A stretch of DNA of 64,000 nucleotides. Source: Homarus americanus. Taxonomy: Eukaryota > Arthropoda > Malacostraca > Decapoda > Nephropidae. The notes under the pieces were generated by a model, which ran no database searches, was not told the origin of the DNA, and saw nothing but the letters and a program-made list of their open reading frames with translations. The translations under genes and the position numbers were made by a program. The stretch is from the NCBI RefSeq assembly GCF_018991925.1, contig NW_024735554.1:1588695-1652694 (forward strand), written 5' to 3'. Positions 12,514 through 23,236 of this stretch are shown in pieces; within the stretch, counting starts at the first letter, position 1, and every line of letters begins with the position of its first letter.

Positions 12514-13239
12514 CTGTTGATTATTTTAAAATAGTCATTAACACACATTTTAAATTTTTTAAAGACAAAACTATTTTGGTTACAAATTTTCATACTGAGA
12601 TACATAAAATGATTGTACAGTATTTCAAAGAAGAATTCATAAAAATTATGAAATTATAAATTAAATATCTTATTAGAAAATTATTGAAAACTAATAATAT
12701 TCCAGAAATAGAAAATAAAACCCCAATTCTGTACTGCATTTCTATTTCTGCAAAAGATTAAAATTTAAACTGATCTGCCTCTGTACCTTCGATCAAACTT
12801 CGATTTACTTCGGTAATTTTTATCACACTGTACCTTTAATCAAGCTTCTGGCTCTTTACATCTGATTAAGTTTTATATCAATGATCAAACTCTTCCCATT
12901 TAACATACACCATTCTATAGTCACTAATTATTATCAGTGTACAGTACTGTTAGCACACATCACTGCAACACTCATCTACATGTTCTCCCAAGTGGCTTTA
13001 CAGATCTGTGTACCTCTCCCTTAAGGCATTAATTTATCTATCTTAACCATTTGAGTGCATAAAAATTATGGGAAGTTTCCCAAAAGTGTCATTTAACGAG
13101 AACACTAAATATGCTTCTAAAGTTAGTTTTTACTTTATTAACCCAATGTTGGGTTTATGAGTGAAAAGTTAGCATTAACAATGATATACAGTACAGGGGT
13201 TCTCATTACACATTGGGGATGTGTTCCAGAGTAAAGTGA

Positions 13240-14073
13240 TTACTAAAGTTAGGATAATATAATTGACATTGCTGGATTCCTTGTAAGACCAGGAATATTT
13301 TGAATATAAATGTCATATATTTTGCACAAAAGATAACATATTTACTCAGAAAACATTTTATCTAAAATTTGTATGTCTAATGCAAAATATATGATGTTTA
13401 TATTCAAAATGATCATCAAATTATAAGAATTCCAGCAATGTAAATTATATTCTGACCGGGTAATTTGTATGAATTTTATGAGCTAAAACAAATATCTTCA
13501 GTTAATAAAAAAAAAATATATTCTTCACAGGGTAACAGATGGTCGGTCGGTCCCTCCCTTCCCCCCACCCCCCACCAACCGTCCCAAGGAGATGTGTGGG
13601 ATAACCAGAATATTTAACTTTTTTGTAATAAATAATACCTCAAACTAAAGTTAGGATAATATAATTGACATTGCTGGATTCCTTGTAAGACCAGGAATAT
13701 TTTGAATATAAATGTCATATATTTTTCACAAAAGATAACATAGTTACTCAGAGAAAACATTTTATCTAAAATTTGTATGTCTAATGCAAAATATATGATG
13801 TTTATATTCAAAATGATCATCAAATTATAAGAATTCCAGCAATGTAAATTATATTCTGGCCGGGTAATTTGTATGAATTTTATGAGCTAAAACAGGCAGT
13901 CAGGCAGGGTGGCGGGTGGGGGGGTGGGGCAAATCTAAAAATAGCGTCTGGAGCCGGACACTCACCGTGTATATGTGGAAAAAATCCGTGTTAAGTGAAA
14001 GTTCAGCTCTGGCGAGGCACCGCGTATATGAAAAAACGCGTTAAGTGAAACCGCGTTAGGCGGGGTAATACTG
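13240..14073. mobile_element. Tigger-like element with tandem foldback cores
   Basis: Holds two cores (about 13240-13490 and 13645-13890) and ends with the family right end GGCGGGGTAATACTG at 14073, followed by TA. Most of its right half repeats the element at 24034-24792 almost word for word. The left end is not typical and may be truncated. A third core at 14095-14365 follows directly. Confidence 0.7.
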
Positions 14074-14539
14074 TATATTTAAATTTTTAGTAATAAATAA
14101 TACCACAGCCTAAAGTTAGGATAATATAATTGACATTTCTGGATTCCTTGCAGGTCAGAGAATATTTTGAATGTAAAATTCATATATTTAGCACAAAAGA
14201 TAAAATATTTGCTTTGTGTAAACCAAATTATTACATTAGATCTAAAATTTGTATGTCTAATGTAAAATCCATGATGTTTATATTCAAAATGATCATCATA
14301 TTGTAAGAATTCCAGCAATGTAAATTATATTCTGGCCAGGTAATTTGTATGAATTTTATGGGGTAAAACAAATATCTTCACTAAATAATAAAAATATACT
14401 TCACCCAGACACTATCTGTCAATCAAAATACCCCACCTCCAGCTCCCCCCCCTCTTCCCACGATCGCTGGGTCCCTCCCTCCCTCCCTACCCCCCACCTT
14501 CCCTCCCTACCAGAGAAATGTTTGGGAGAAAACAGTATA

Positions 14540-17001
14540 CAGTCATGCGCTGGTTAACGTCCAACCGAAGGCCTCGATCACATATTCGTCGTACCCACCC
14601 CCACCCAAAAAAAATTCCGTGACGCTTGCTGAACCATCACTCCACGACCCCCTGACGGAGACATGATGTTCCTCCCCACACTGGTCAGACATTATGTTAA
14701 AGGAATATGCTTCCTTCCTTAGGCTTTTTTTTAAGCATTTGCCTCCAGGTGTAATGTTAACCTACATCTAATGAGGATAAAATCTTTCACCTACAAATTG
14801 ACAATAACACATTTGCTGTAATCAGATATATCTAGTTGCCTCAATAATTGCAACCCCAGTTGCAATTGGGGTTGCAATTTCAAATTCTGTGGCATTACTA
14901 AGGAATATCGAAGTCTCTGGTGCACTCTAAGATTAAGAGAGAAAACGGAGGACTCAGGCGTCCTGATGTTAGAGAAAACGGACTTGTATGATGGGGGACA
15001 AAATAAATAAAGCATAGCTACATGTTTTGTGGACTACAGTATTAAGCGTACCCTTTTCATCACTTTGTAATAAACCTAGCCATGCCTATGTGTGTTTATG
15101 ATATTTACCATAACATTATATATATATATTTAGTGGGTATAAATGGTCGTAAAATGGGAAACTTAGAGTTGGGTCTTGGGTGCCTGGAAGCAATTAGAAT
15201 AAATCCCATAGGTTGTGTACTTTCGTTATCGGCGGGGTCCCAATTAGGCGCGATAACCAAGGGATGACTGTACTGTACTGTATATACTTGTGACACTGGC
15301 CAGTTGCTTCTGGTGTTATGGTACAGGGGTACCAAGTGACAGCACTAGGATCCCGCTTCCTCCATCAAGGAATAAACAATTAAAATTTAAATTGAAAAAA
15401 AAAACATTCAAATAAATTACTATCTTACAAGAATCCCTCCAATGTAAGTTATATTCACCCAGGTCGTTTGGGTGGAAAATTATGAGAAGAGCTTAGTCAC
15501 TCTTAAGCAATGATAAATAAACACGCAGGCAGGCCTTCAGCGCCAACTGTCAAATCTTATCTCAAATAAATAAACAAACACACTGTCACCTCAATTCCTC
15601 CCAAATTCCCTTCTTCCCACACTCAGTCGGTTACCTCCCTCCTTGTGTCTCTAAGTATCAAAGATTTGTGATTTCTTTATGTTTATTTTATATAATATCT
15701 CAGACTAAAGTTAGGATAATATAATTTGCATTTCATGGAAATCCTGCGCTTATTGTGAGATTAATTTAAATATAAACGCCATATATTTTTGCTCAAGATA
15801 TGTCGCAGCCATTAGTGTACAATACTGAAGTACATTTTATAAAGTTTTTCAAACTGTATTTGCAGATTTACATAAATTTCTTCATTTATTTTCTATCCAT
15901 TTACATGCACACACCATACTAAAAGAAATCTTAAAAGAAATAAATGACCTTAGTGCAAAGCTGAGTGTACATGCACTAATTTGGTACGTACTAAAATTGT
16001 TATGTCTAGTGCTAATTACAACATGTTTATATTCAAATAAATCAATATCTTACAAGAATCCCAGCAATGTTAATTATATTCTCCTATCATATCACTGGCA
16101 TTTAAACTGAGAGAAGCTTAGTAGACTGTTAAATAAACACACAGAGACCTTCGCCTCAAACTGTCAAACATATCACCAACCCTCCCCAAACCCCACCTCA
16201 CTGGTTTACTGGCTTGCCCCTGTCCCTCTCCCCAGCCAGAGTTTTAGGCTTACAGTTTTTACCTTATATGATAACCTGTACTCTAAAAGTTAGGAGATTA
16301 TAAATTGCATTGCCAAACCTCTGCAAGACAAAAGCCACAATAATTTGGAATATAAACGCCATATATTTCGTTTCATGAGATAAAAATTGTTGTACATTAG
16401 TGTACAGTACTGTAGTACATTTAAAGCTAACCGTATCTTTTGGGTAGATTTACAGAGATTTCCTTCATTTATTTTCATCCATTTACATGCACACACCATA
16501 CTAAAAGAAATGTAACAGAAATAAATGACCTTTAGTGCAAAGCTGGAGCACATGTACTTATTTGATTATGGTACTAAAATTGTTTTACTCCAAGTTAATT
16601 ATATTCCAGGTCATTTCCACTGGGTTTTTATAAGAGAGAAGCTAGTCACCTAAGAACTGATAAATACATGCTAGACTAGGCTCGTGCCAACCGTCAAACG
16701 ACTTACTCTCCCCTCACGCCGCCGCCTCCCACCCCTCTCTCTCCCCATCTGCTACATGGAATCCTTCAGGTAAAACAGTGAATAATTTTAAATATAAACT
16801 TAAGTGTATTTTGGCACAAGAGAGCAAAAATAATCACCTATATCACATTACAGTAGTGATTTAAGAGTGTGCGTATAAGGTATCGCGATATATATTCCAA
16901 CATGCATGTAAGTTATAAATACAAAGTTTATGTGATGATCGATGTTCGGTTAACGCCACGTTTCCAATAACGTATCTAGAACGTTAACCGGTGCATGACT
17001 G
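14540..17001. mobile_element. Large Tigger-like element with GGTTAACGTCC ends
   Basis: 2462 bp between TA sites. Left CAGTCATGCGCTGGTTAACG and right CGTTAACCGGTGCATGACTG are inverted repeats. Inside are at least two foldback-core relatives (15700-16090, 16280-16610) and a hairpin-like AACCCCAGTTGCAATTGGGG (about 14851). No transposase left. The start of the same family is found at 59440 and its end at 34282. Confidence 0.8.
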
Positions 17002-17451
17002 TAGTTGTGTAGTGTTTATCAATAGTTAAGTAGAGTTTTTCCTGTTTGTGAGCCAATTTTGTGTTTTAAAGTATGATATTTGGTTATTCTTGTCTGGGGA
17101 TCCCAACCCATTTTTTCCCATGTGTTGTTTTATTTGAGATACAAAAATTCACCCAACGAATGTTTGTTTGTTTGTTTTTTAACACATTCATATCTCGGGC
17201 AGAATTTTAAATAACGATGAAATCTCTATTTAACGGACTACAGGAGGAGAGAATTTGGTCATATCAAGAGTCTGTTCGATGTAAAACCTCCATCTAATAA
17301 ACTATATACGTATGAAAGTTGGTCATACTGTATCGAGGGTCCATGAATGTGAAAACCCCATCTAACTGACTGTATAAAGATAAGTGTGTTATATGGAGGT
17401 TTCACTGCATGCAACTTTTGAATACTGTACAGTACATTAATAAACACTCAC

Positions 17452-17576
17452 TGGTTTGTGGAATCTAAAGCTGAATTGAGCATTCCGAAATATTTCAAAT
17501 GGTTCGCCGAATCCCAGGAGACGTCTGTAGAATGTGAAGTTCTCCAAGGTCAGGTGTCTCACATTGTTATCTATCA
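17452..17576 (-). CDS. MBD gene A, exon encoding second half of the methyl-CpG-binding domain
   Basis: Exon of 125 nt with a TACACAG acceptor (phase 1) and a GTGAGT donor (phase 0). It joins to the previous exon as KYLIDNNVRHLTLENFTFYR and then RLLGFGEPFEIFRNAQFS. The LTL-NFTF and LGFGEPFEI-R segments match gene B exon 59059-58941, including the phases. The last residues (FRFHKP) diverge. The 1.3-kb intron separating the MBD halves carries a decayed Tigger element (17632-18513). Confidence 0.85.
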
Positions 17577-17631
17577 CTGTGTAAAGACAAAATGAGGGTG
17601 GCAGAATATATTCGGTGTTTTTTACTAAATA

Positions 17632-18513
17632 CAGGAGTTCCCCGGGTCACATGCGTTTGACTTACGAACGTCCACGTCTGAATGAGGTCCCGATAAAGTA
17701 CGGGTATATTATTTTAAGAATACAAAGTAAGTACAAGCGTTCATAGTAATGTATGAGAACTAGTTTGTGGGCAGGCAGAGCGGTAGGTGAGGAGTGGACA
17801 ATTACTCTTGTGGTAGCCTTACGCTCATCTCAGTAACGTGTGTGACCAAGTGCAGTGTTGTTTTTTGCTTATTAACTACTATACTTTTCTGCCCTCATCA
17901 TGGCTCCTAAACATAAATCTGATGTAAGTGATAGTTGTGCATCCAAGAAAAAGGAAAACAATTACAATGGATGTAAAAATTTGTCATTAAATGCTCTGTA
18001 AAAAGTGAAACACTGTCAGTCATTGGTAGAGCATTGGGCTTCAGTCGGCCAATAATTGGTACAATTTTAAGACAAAAAAAAAATTCTTGAACATGTAAAA
18101 ATATCTACAACAATGCAGTCAACTGTGATAACCCCAAAAAGATGTGGATTGATAATTGAAATAGAAGGCGTGTTAGTGATATGGGTGGAAGAGCACAATG
18201 AACAGCTTATGCCTGTAAGCCGAGCCTTGTTCAGGAAAATGAGAGAAGCCAACCCCAGGTTACAATGTAGGTGTTAAAATTTAAATTTACAGTATTTTTG
18301 TTACCAGATTTTTTTTAAATTTTAATTTACTGTATTTTGTCATTCTATTTCTTCTTTTCTCTTAAATTAAGTGATTTTAGATGTATATAAAGATGTAGGC
18401 TATGATAAGTGGGATTTTAAACATTGCTAAGTACAGTATGCACATAAGGCATGTGGTTCGACTTACTTAACGTCTGTAGGAATGGAACTCGTACATAACC
18501 CGGGGACTGCCTG
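17632..18513 (+). pseudogene. Tigger element with broken transposase
   Basis: TA-flanked, ends CAGGAGTTCCCCGGGTCAC and AACCCGGGGACTGCCTG. From about 17900 the plus strand reads MAPKHKSDVSDS, then stretches such as KILEHVKISTTMQSTVITPK (with a frame change before it) and LVIWVEEHNEQLMPVSRALF. This is the N-terminal helix-turn-helix and CENP-B-like portion of pogo/Tigger transposases. Stops and frameshifts interrupt it and the catalytic part is missing. Sits in the intron that splits the gene A MBD. Confidence 0.8.
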
Positions 18514-18889
18514 TATTTAGTTATACGTCCCAAGGAGAGACTACTGTATCATTAGGTTGGAAATCAAGTTTTACAAATGTAAATCATTCCACACGTGACC
18601 ATTTATATCAACTCTTGGTGATGAACTGAATATAAAAAGTGTATCATCAGACAAATAAAAATTGTATTCCAGGACTAAATAAGCCAACCCCAGAACTAAG
18701 TGATATATTATGTGGTTCATATGAGTACACTACTCACAACATATACAGGCTACTACAAAATCTTTCATTGGCCATTGGCTTTCTGAATTAAAAGTAAGCA
18801 AAACATAAAAACAAAACATTTATTTTCACCTATTAGTTCAGCTTAGAATACCATTGAAAATCATATTAGAGTCAATTGGTGATACTTAC

Positions 18890-19000
18890 AATATTTGCCA
18901 ACTTCCACAGAAGACCGAAGCTTCCGACCTCTGGGTGGATGATAGTATACATCAAACACTTGTTGTTTTGTAGTGCTGCGTTTCACTAATATCGTACCCA
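18890..19000 (-). CDS. MBD gene A, exon encoding first half of the methyl-CpG-binding domain
   Basis: Exon of 111 nt, TTTTACAG acceptor, GTAAGT donor, phase 1 at both ends, exactly as in gene B exon 62521-62408. It reads DWVRILVKRSTTKQQVFDVY then YHPPRGRKLRSSVEVGKY. The paralogues share VYYHPP-G-KLRS and the positions matching the methyl-CpG contacts of MeCP2 (Arg before the loop, D and Y of DVY, R of LRS). The loop between that Arg and the Asp is one residue shorter than in MeCP2 in both genes. The protein should bind chromatin in the nucleus; methyl specificity is inference from these residues. Confidence 0.85.
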
Positions 19001-19194
19001 ATCTGTAAAACAGATTTGTAAAGTTGACTCTGCACTGAAATCACATTGAAATTATTACAAACTCTAGTTGAAACACTGTAGTTAAATATATCTCCAATAA
19101 CAGACTTGCAATAAGTAATCATAGTGTGTTATCTAAAATTAGGTAATATGAAAAAAATATCCTTCACTGCTATGAGAACTGGAGTTGTATTCAC

Positions 19195-19344
19195 CAAGTT
19201 GAAGAGGAGCAAAATACTTGTCTCGAGTTTCAGCATCCAACACTGGCCTAGGAAATGGTACCCTTTTCCTGGGCCTTCTGGTTACTTTCTTCTTTGTTTG
19301 ATGACTGACACAGATACTCAATTTTTTCTCCTTTGGCAAAATAA
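19195..19344 (-). CDS. Gene A basic exon just before the MBD
   Basis: Exon of 150 nt, ATTTACAG acceptor and TTG|GTGAAT donor, phase 1 at both ends. It reads ILPKEKKLSICVSHQTKKKV then TRRPRKRVPFPRPVLDAETR and DKYFAPLQL. The cluster KKKVTRRPRKR is a likely nuclear localisation signal or DNA-backbone contact next to the MBD. Its donor phase joins directly to the D-W of exon 19000. No counterpart was found upstream of the gene B MBD inside the window. Confidence 0.7.
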
Positions 19345-19490
19345 CTGTAAATAAATAAATTAATAAATAAATACATGAAAAATAAAGCATTAACTCTCAC
19401 ATGCTGCATGAATTTCCCCCCTTGCCCTCCAAAAAATGCACCCCATAAAGCAAGAGATACATTTACCGTATATGAACAATAAACAAAGTA

Positions 19491-20110
19491 CAGTAGAATC
19501 CCAGTTATCCGGCACCTACAAGGATTGAAAAGTGCTGGATAAAAGTGATTTTCTGGTTAGCTGAACCTCATTCTTAGGATCCCCCAATAAATTCCACAAA
19601 GCACAGTGCTACAGGCTGATCCCCGTAAATGTGTCTCGGAAAAACAGACTTCTTTAACACTAATTCCACTCGATATACTGTAACTCTATATAACATAAAA
19701 CCATAAAATAAGAAAAATGAAGAGTTTGGGTGTGTATGCATGGGAAGCAAATGTGTGTGGAATTGGTGAACTATAACTGCATGGCCGAGCTCCTTCCCTG
19801 ATGTAACTTAATGACGTACACACAGCGCAGTGTGGCGGCCACACATCTGAGTCAGCTGGTTGACTGCCTGGCTGAACTGTATTACGTCGCCCAGATGACG
19901 GTTTGAGTGTGGAAGGAGCTTTTTTAAAAGATAAAATATGTGCTATTATATTTTATGATATGCTATGTATTAATTTTATTGTTTTTCATACCAATAAATA
20001 TGGCAGCTCAACCCCATTGTGAATTGAATTCAAATTTATGATTATAGTTGATTTTTGAGGAAGTTTTATTATTTTATTTTTGTGTCACTTGGTTGTTCCT
20101 GCCAGTTACA
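19491..20110. mobile_element. MITE of the CAGTAGAATCCC family, right end lost
   Basis: Starts with CAGTAGAATCCCAGTTATCC after TA and shares long text with 50221-50636 and 51016-51983 (for example GTCAGCTGGTTGACTGCCTG). The right terminal repeat is not found. Intronic in gene A. Confidence 0.65.
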
Positions 20111-20820
20111 ATACTCGAGGGAAGTGTGTAATAATACCAACAGTAAACATAATGAGGAACATTACTAAATCCATACTGAGACATATTCTGGTATGACTTT
20201 AAGCACATTTTAAAACCTAATTTCTCAATATCCAAAATGAGTAATGTCTTATATAGCAACTTACCTGAGGTTTAAATTTATGTAGCAAACAATGACATTA
20301 TAAATGACAAATTAAACACCTACAGTAGTTTTACAGACAACTGTGAAGGTGGTGTCTTCTTCACCTCACACCCATCTCAACTACATACTCAGTGATCCAT
20401 ATATTGAGTAAGATTATAGTTGTGTGAAAAAGCAAAAGTTAAAACAATATCTCTTATCTGTAATTATGATGGTGCAGTATACATATAATGTAAATTACTA
20501 GAGTGAATATTATTGTAGATAATTAATATATGAATCTTAAGTGATGAAATACAAGGCAACTCATTATGTAGTAAATTTATTACCAAACTCCATCACTTGA
20601 AAAGCTAATGTTCAACTTGGTCCTCGGTCTCATGTACTCTTGGCATGATTTTAGGTCCAAATTTATGTTCATTATGAAAACTGATACCACTGATCTCAAT
20701 GCATTATGTTCTAATCTACAAATCATCCTTGGATGACAAATATTAAGACATTACCATAACTATTATTTTCATTACTTTTCCAGTATTTTCTTATGACCCA
20801 GGGAGCCTTAACAAACTCAC

Positions 20821-20837
20821 ATTTAAATAATCCAATG
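20821..20837 (-). CDS. Possible 17-nt microexon of gene A
   Basis: Exon 22550-20918 leaves phase 2 but the next clear exon (19344) needs phase 1, so something must lie between. A 17-nt segment with a CATACAG acceptor and an AAT|GTGAGT donor sits only 80 bp downstream and makes exactly that phase change, adding S-IGLFK-F. The donor is good, but the acceptor has a weak pyrimidine tract. The other possibility is that 22550-20918 belongs to a different transcript. Confidence 0.3.
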
Positions 20838-20917
20838 CTGTATGACTTGTTACAAAAAACCTTACACAGTGTCACAAAGAGAAAATAACATATGTCATGC
20901 TTTATGCAGCCACTAAC

Positions 20918-22550
20918 CTTTGGGATTCAACAACTTTATTTGCTGGATGAGGGAACGTGTGACCACTTTTAGATGTATCATCAACCATTGTTTGTTGTAA
21001 TGAAGTGACATTCTGGAAGTTCACCAAGTTACAATGCTTCTGAACAGTATTCACTGTAGACAAAGTTGCTCCACTACTTAGTCGCATTATGTGAGCAGTA
21101 TTCACTGTAGACAAAGTTGCTTCACTACTTGGTGGCATTATGTGAGCAGTATTCACTGTAGACAAAGTTGCTTTATGAGCAGTATTCACTGTAGACAAAG
21201 CTGTTCTGTGAGCAGTATTCACTGTAGGCAAAGTTGCTCTGTGAGCAGTATTCACTGTAGACAAAGCAGTTTTATGAGCAGTATTCACTGTAGACAAAGT
21301 TGCTTCACTACTTGGTGGCATTATGTGAGCAGTATTCACTGTGAACAAAGTTGCTTTATGAGCAGTATTCACTGTAGGCAAAGTTGCTCTGTGAGCAGTA
21401 TTCACTGTAGACAAAGTTGCTTCACTACTTGGTGGCATTATGTGAGCAGTATTCACTGTAGACAAAGTTGCTTTATGAGCAGTATTCACTGTAGACAAAG
21501 TTGCTTTATGAGCAGTATTCACTGAAGACAAAGTTGCTCCACTACTTGCTGGTGTTGTGTGAGTAGTATTCACTGTAGACAAAGTTGCTTTGTGAGCAGT
21601 ATTCACTGTAGGCAAAGCTGCTCTGTGAGCAGTATTCACTGTAGACAAAGTTGCCTTGTGAGCAGTTTTCACTTTAGACAAAGCTGCTCTCAAAGCTGCT
21701 CTGTGAGCAGTATTCATTGTATACACAGTTACTCTGTGGTGAGCAGTATTCACTGTGGACAAAGTTGCTTTATGAGCAGTATTCACTGTACACAAAGTTG
21801 CTTTATGAGCAGTATTCACTGTAGACAAAGTTGCTTTATGAGCAGTATTCACTGTAGGCAAAGTTGCTCTGTGAGCAGTATTCACTGTAGACAAAGTTGC
21901 TTTATGAGCAGTATTCACTGTAGACAAAGTTGCTTCACTACTTGGTGTTGTGTGAGTAGTATTCACTGTCGAAAAAGTTGCCTTGTGAGCAGTTTTCACT
22001 TTAGACAAAGCTGCTCTGTGAGCAGTATTCATTGTATTCACAGTTGCTCTGTGAGCAGTATTCACTGTGGACAAAGTTGCTTTATGAGCAGTATTCACTG
22101 TAGACAAAGTTGCTTTATGAGCAGTATTCACTGTAGGCAAAGTTGCTCTGTGAGCAGTATTCACTGTAGACAAAGTTGCTCCACGACTTGGTGGTATTGT
22201 ATGAGTAGTATTCACTGTAGACAAAGCTGCTCTGTGGGCAGTATTCATTGTAGACACAGTTGCTCTGTGAGCAGTATTCACTGTAGGCACAGTTGCTCTG
22301 TGAGCAGTATTCACTATAGGCAAAGTTGTTCTGTGAGCAGTATTCACTGTAGACAAAGTTGCTCCACTACTTGGTGGCATTGTGTGAGCAGTATTCACTG
22401 TTGACAAAGTTTTTCCACTATATAATGGTGATGTTGATGTTATACAAAATGTAGAGTCGAGAGATTCTTCTTGCATCTGTGCATTGCAACTTTTTTTGTT
22501 TATTAAGTACAACTTTTTGAAAGCGTTACCTCTTGTCTGTTTTCCATTAT
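20918..22550 (-). CDS. Gene A exon of tandem 11-residue repeats
   Basis: Exon of 1633 nt with a TTTTTCAG acceptor (phase 1) and an AAAG|GTTAGT donor (phase 2). It opens DNGKQTRGNAFKKLYLINKK and a short unique stretch. About 40 copies of an 11-residue unit of the type ATLSTVNTAHK/R then fill most of the exon. Some are extended to 18 residues by an inserted IMPPSSE. The exon ends with a unique tail (VNFQNVTSLQQTMVDDTSKS ... HPANKVVESQR). The repeat DNA is a 33-bp minisatellite, so length changes keep the frame. The unit is rich in Thr, Ala and Val and is probably disordered. No known repeat family recognised. The opposite strand is also open, simply because the unit is a multiple of three. Confidence 0.65.
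21045..22410 (-). repeat. 33-bp coding minisatellite
   Basis: Tandem 33-bp units (plus-strand form GTATTCACTGTAGACAAAG with a TTGCTNTGTGAGCA flank), with longer 54-bp variants containing CACTACTTGGTGGCATTATG. Copies differ by point changes but almost all indels are multiples of three, as expected if translation constrains the array. Confidence 0.9.
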
Positions 22551-22823
22551 CTGAAAAAGAAGAATTAAATTGAGAATATTAGACAAATTTTAAAATAATC
22601 CATTAAGAATATTATAAAGTCAACACAGAGTCTGTTGTTGATGTTTTAGGGGCTAAGAGTAAGAGCACTATTAATTAACACCCTTTCTGTGCCCTTCAGA
22701 AAGATAAAAAATAAAATAATAATAATAGGAAAATAATGGATATCTTTCCATTATAACTTTATGAAACCATGCCTTATGATCATTGTTCACTGAAAAATAA
22801 TACAGTAGGTATACTATACTGAC

Positions 22824-22841
22824 CTGCCCCTTTTCCAGATT
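22824..22841 (-). CDS. Possible 18-nt microexon of gene A
   Basis: On the minus strand an ATCCACAG acceptor and a CAG|GTCAGT donor enclose only 18 nt, phase 1 at both ends. It would insert ESGKGA between exon 30981 and the DNGKQTRG start of exon 22550. Phase fits on both sides, but so short a match can be chance. The transcript could skip it without changing frame. Confidence 0.25.
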
Positions 22842-22856
22842 CTGTGGATACAATAT

Positions 22857-23083
22857 TTAACAATTTCCAAGTGGTTCTACTATTCCTTTAGACCAGGGAA
22901 TACATAAAGTAGAACATAAATCATGACATATCTGATTCATAGACATGAGCGATGTGCTTAAAATTATTTTCAAACAAGCAGCCATGATATTTTCAACTCC
23001 TCGAATGGATTCTGGGAAAGTCCATAAATTTCTCAAGTTTCTTATTCCATCCCAATGTTCATCTGGGCATCCGGGGATGGTTT
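22857..23083 (-). CDS. Candidate alternative terminal exon after 30981
   Basis: A TTTTTCAG acceptor in phase 1 opens a reading that restores a codon with exon 31731-30981 (AAA G + AA gives K-E). It continues ETIPGCPDEHWDGIRNLRNL, then WTFPESIRGVENIMAACLKI, and ends SKGIVEPLGNC with TAA. The amphipathic, Leu/Ile-rich composition is coding-like. If used, the product would stop here and would not contain the MBD. Either it is a terminal exon of a separate gene starting at 31731, or an alternative end of gene A. Nothing similar was recognised. Confidence 0.45.
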
Positions 23084-23236
23084 CTGAAAAACAAAAGATG
23101 TTGGGTAAGCAATATTGTAATTTATTTAAGAAATTCTGGTCCATTAAATATTATGGATAAAAGTGCTGCAAAAATCATTCAAATACTGTGCAGTAATCTT
23201 GTCAAATACTCAAAGGATATACCGGTACTGTATATA

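Noticed and set aside
17452..19000. SANTA or CENP-C/KNL2-type domain, suggested by the F-x-F and GFGEPFE text
   Set aside because: When the two exons are joined in phase, the whole reads as an MBD with DVYY and G-x-x-L-R-S; SANTA-specific positions are not present.
20265..20341. Exon candidate ending in a perfect CTCAG/GTAAGT donor
   Set aside because: All three frames between the nearest acceptor and this donor contain stops, so it cannot be an internal coding exon of gene A.
21091..22404. Long plus-strand open frames of SSIHCRQSC-type repeats
   Set aside because: Shadow of the 33-bp minisatellite; a unit divisible by three keeps several frames open. Flanks, splice sites and unique ends support the minus strand only.
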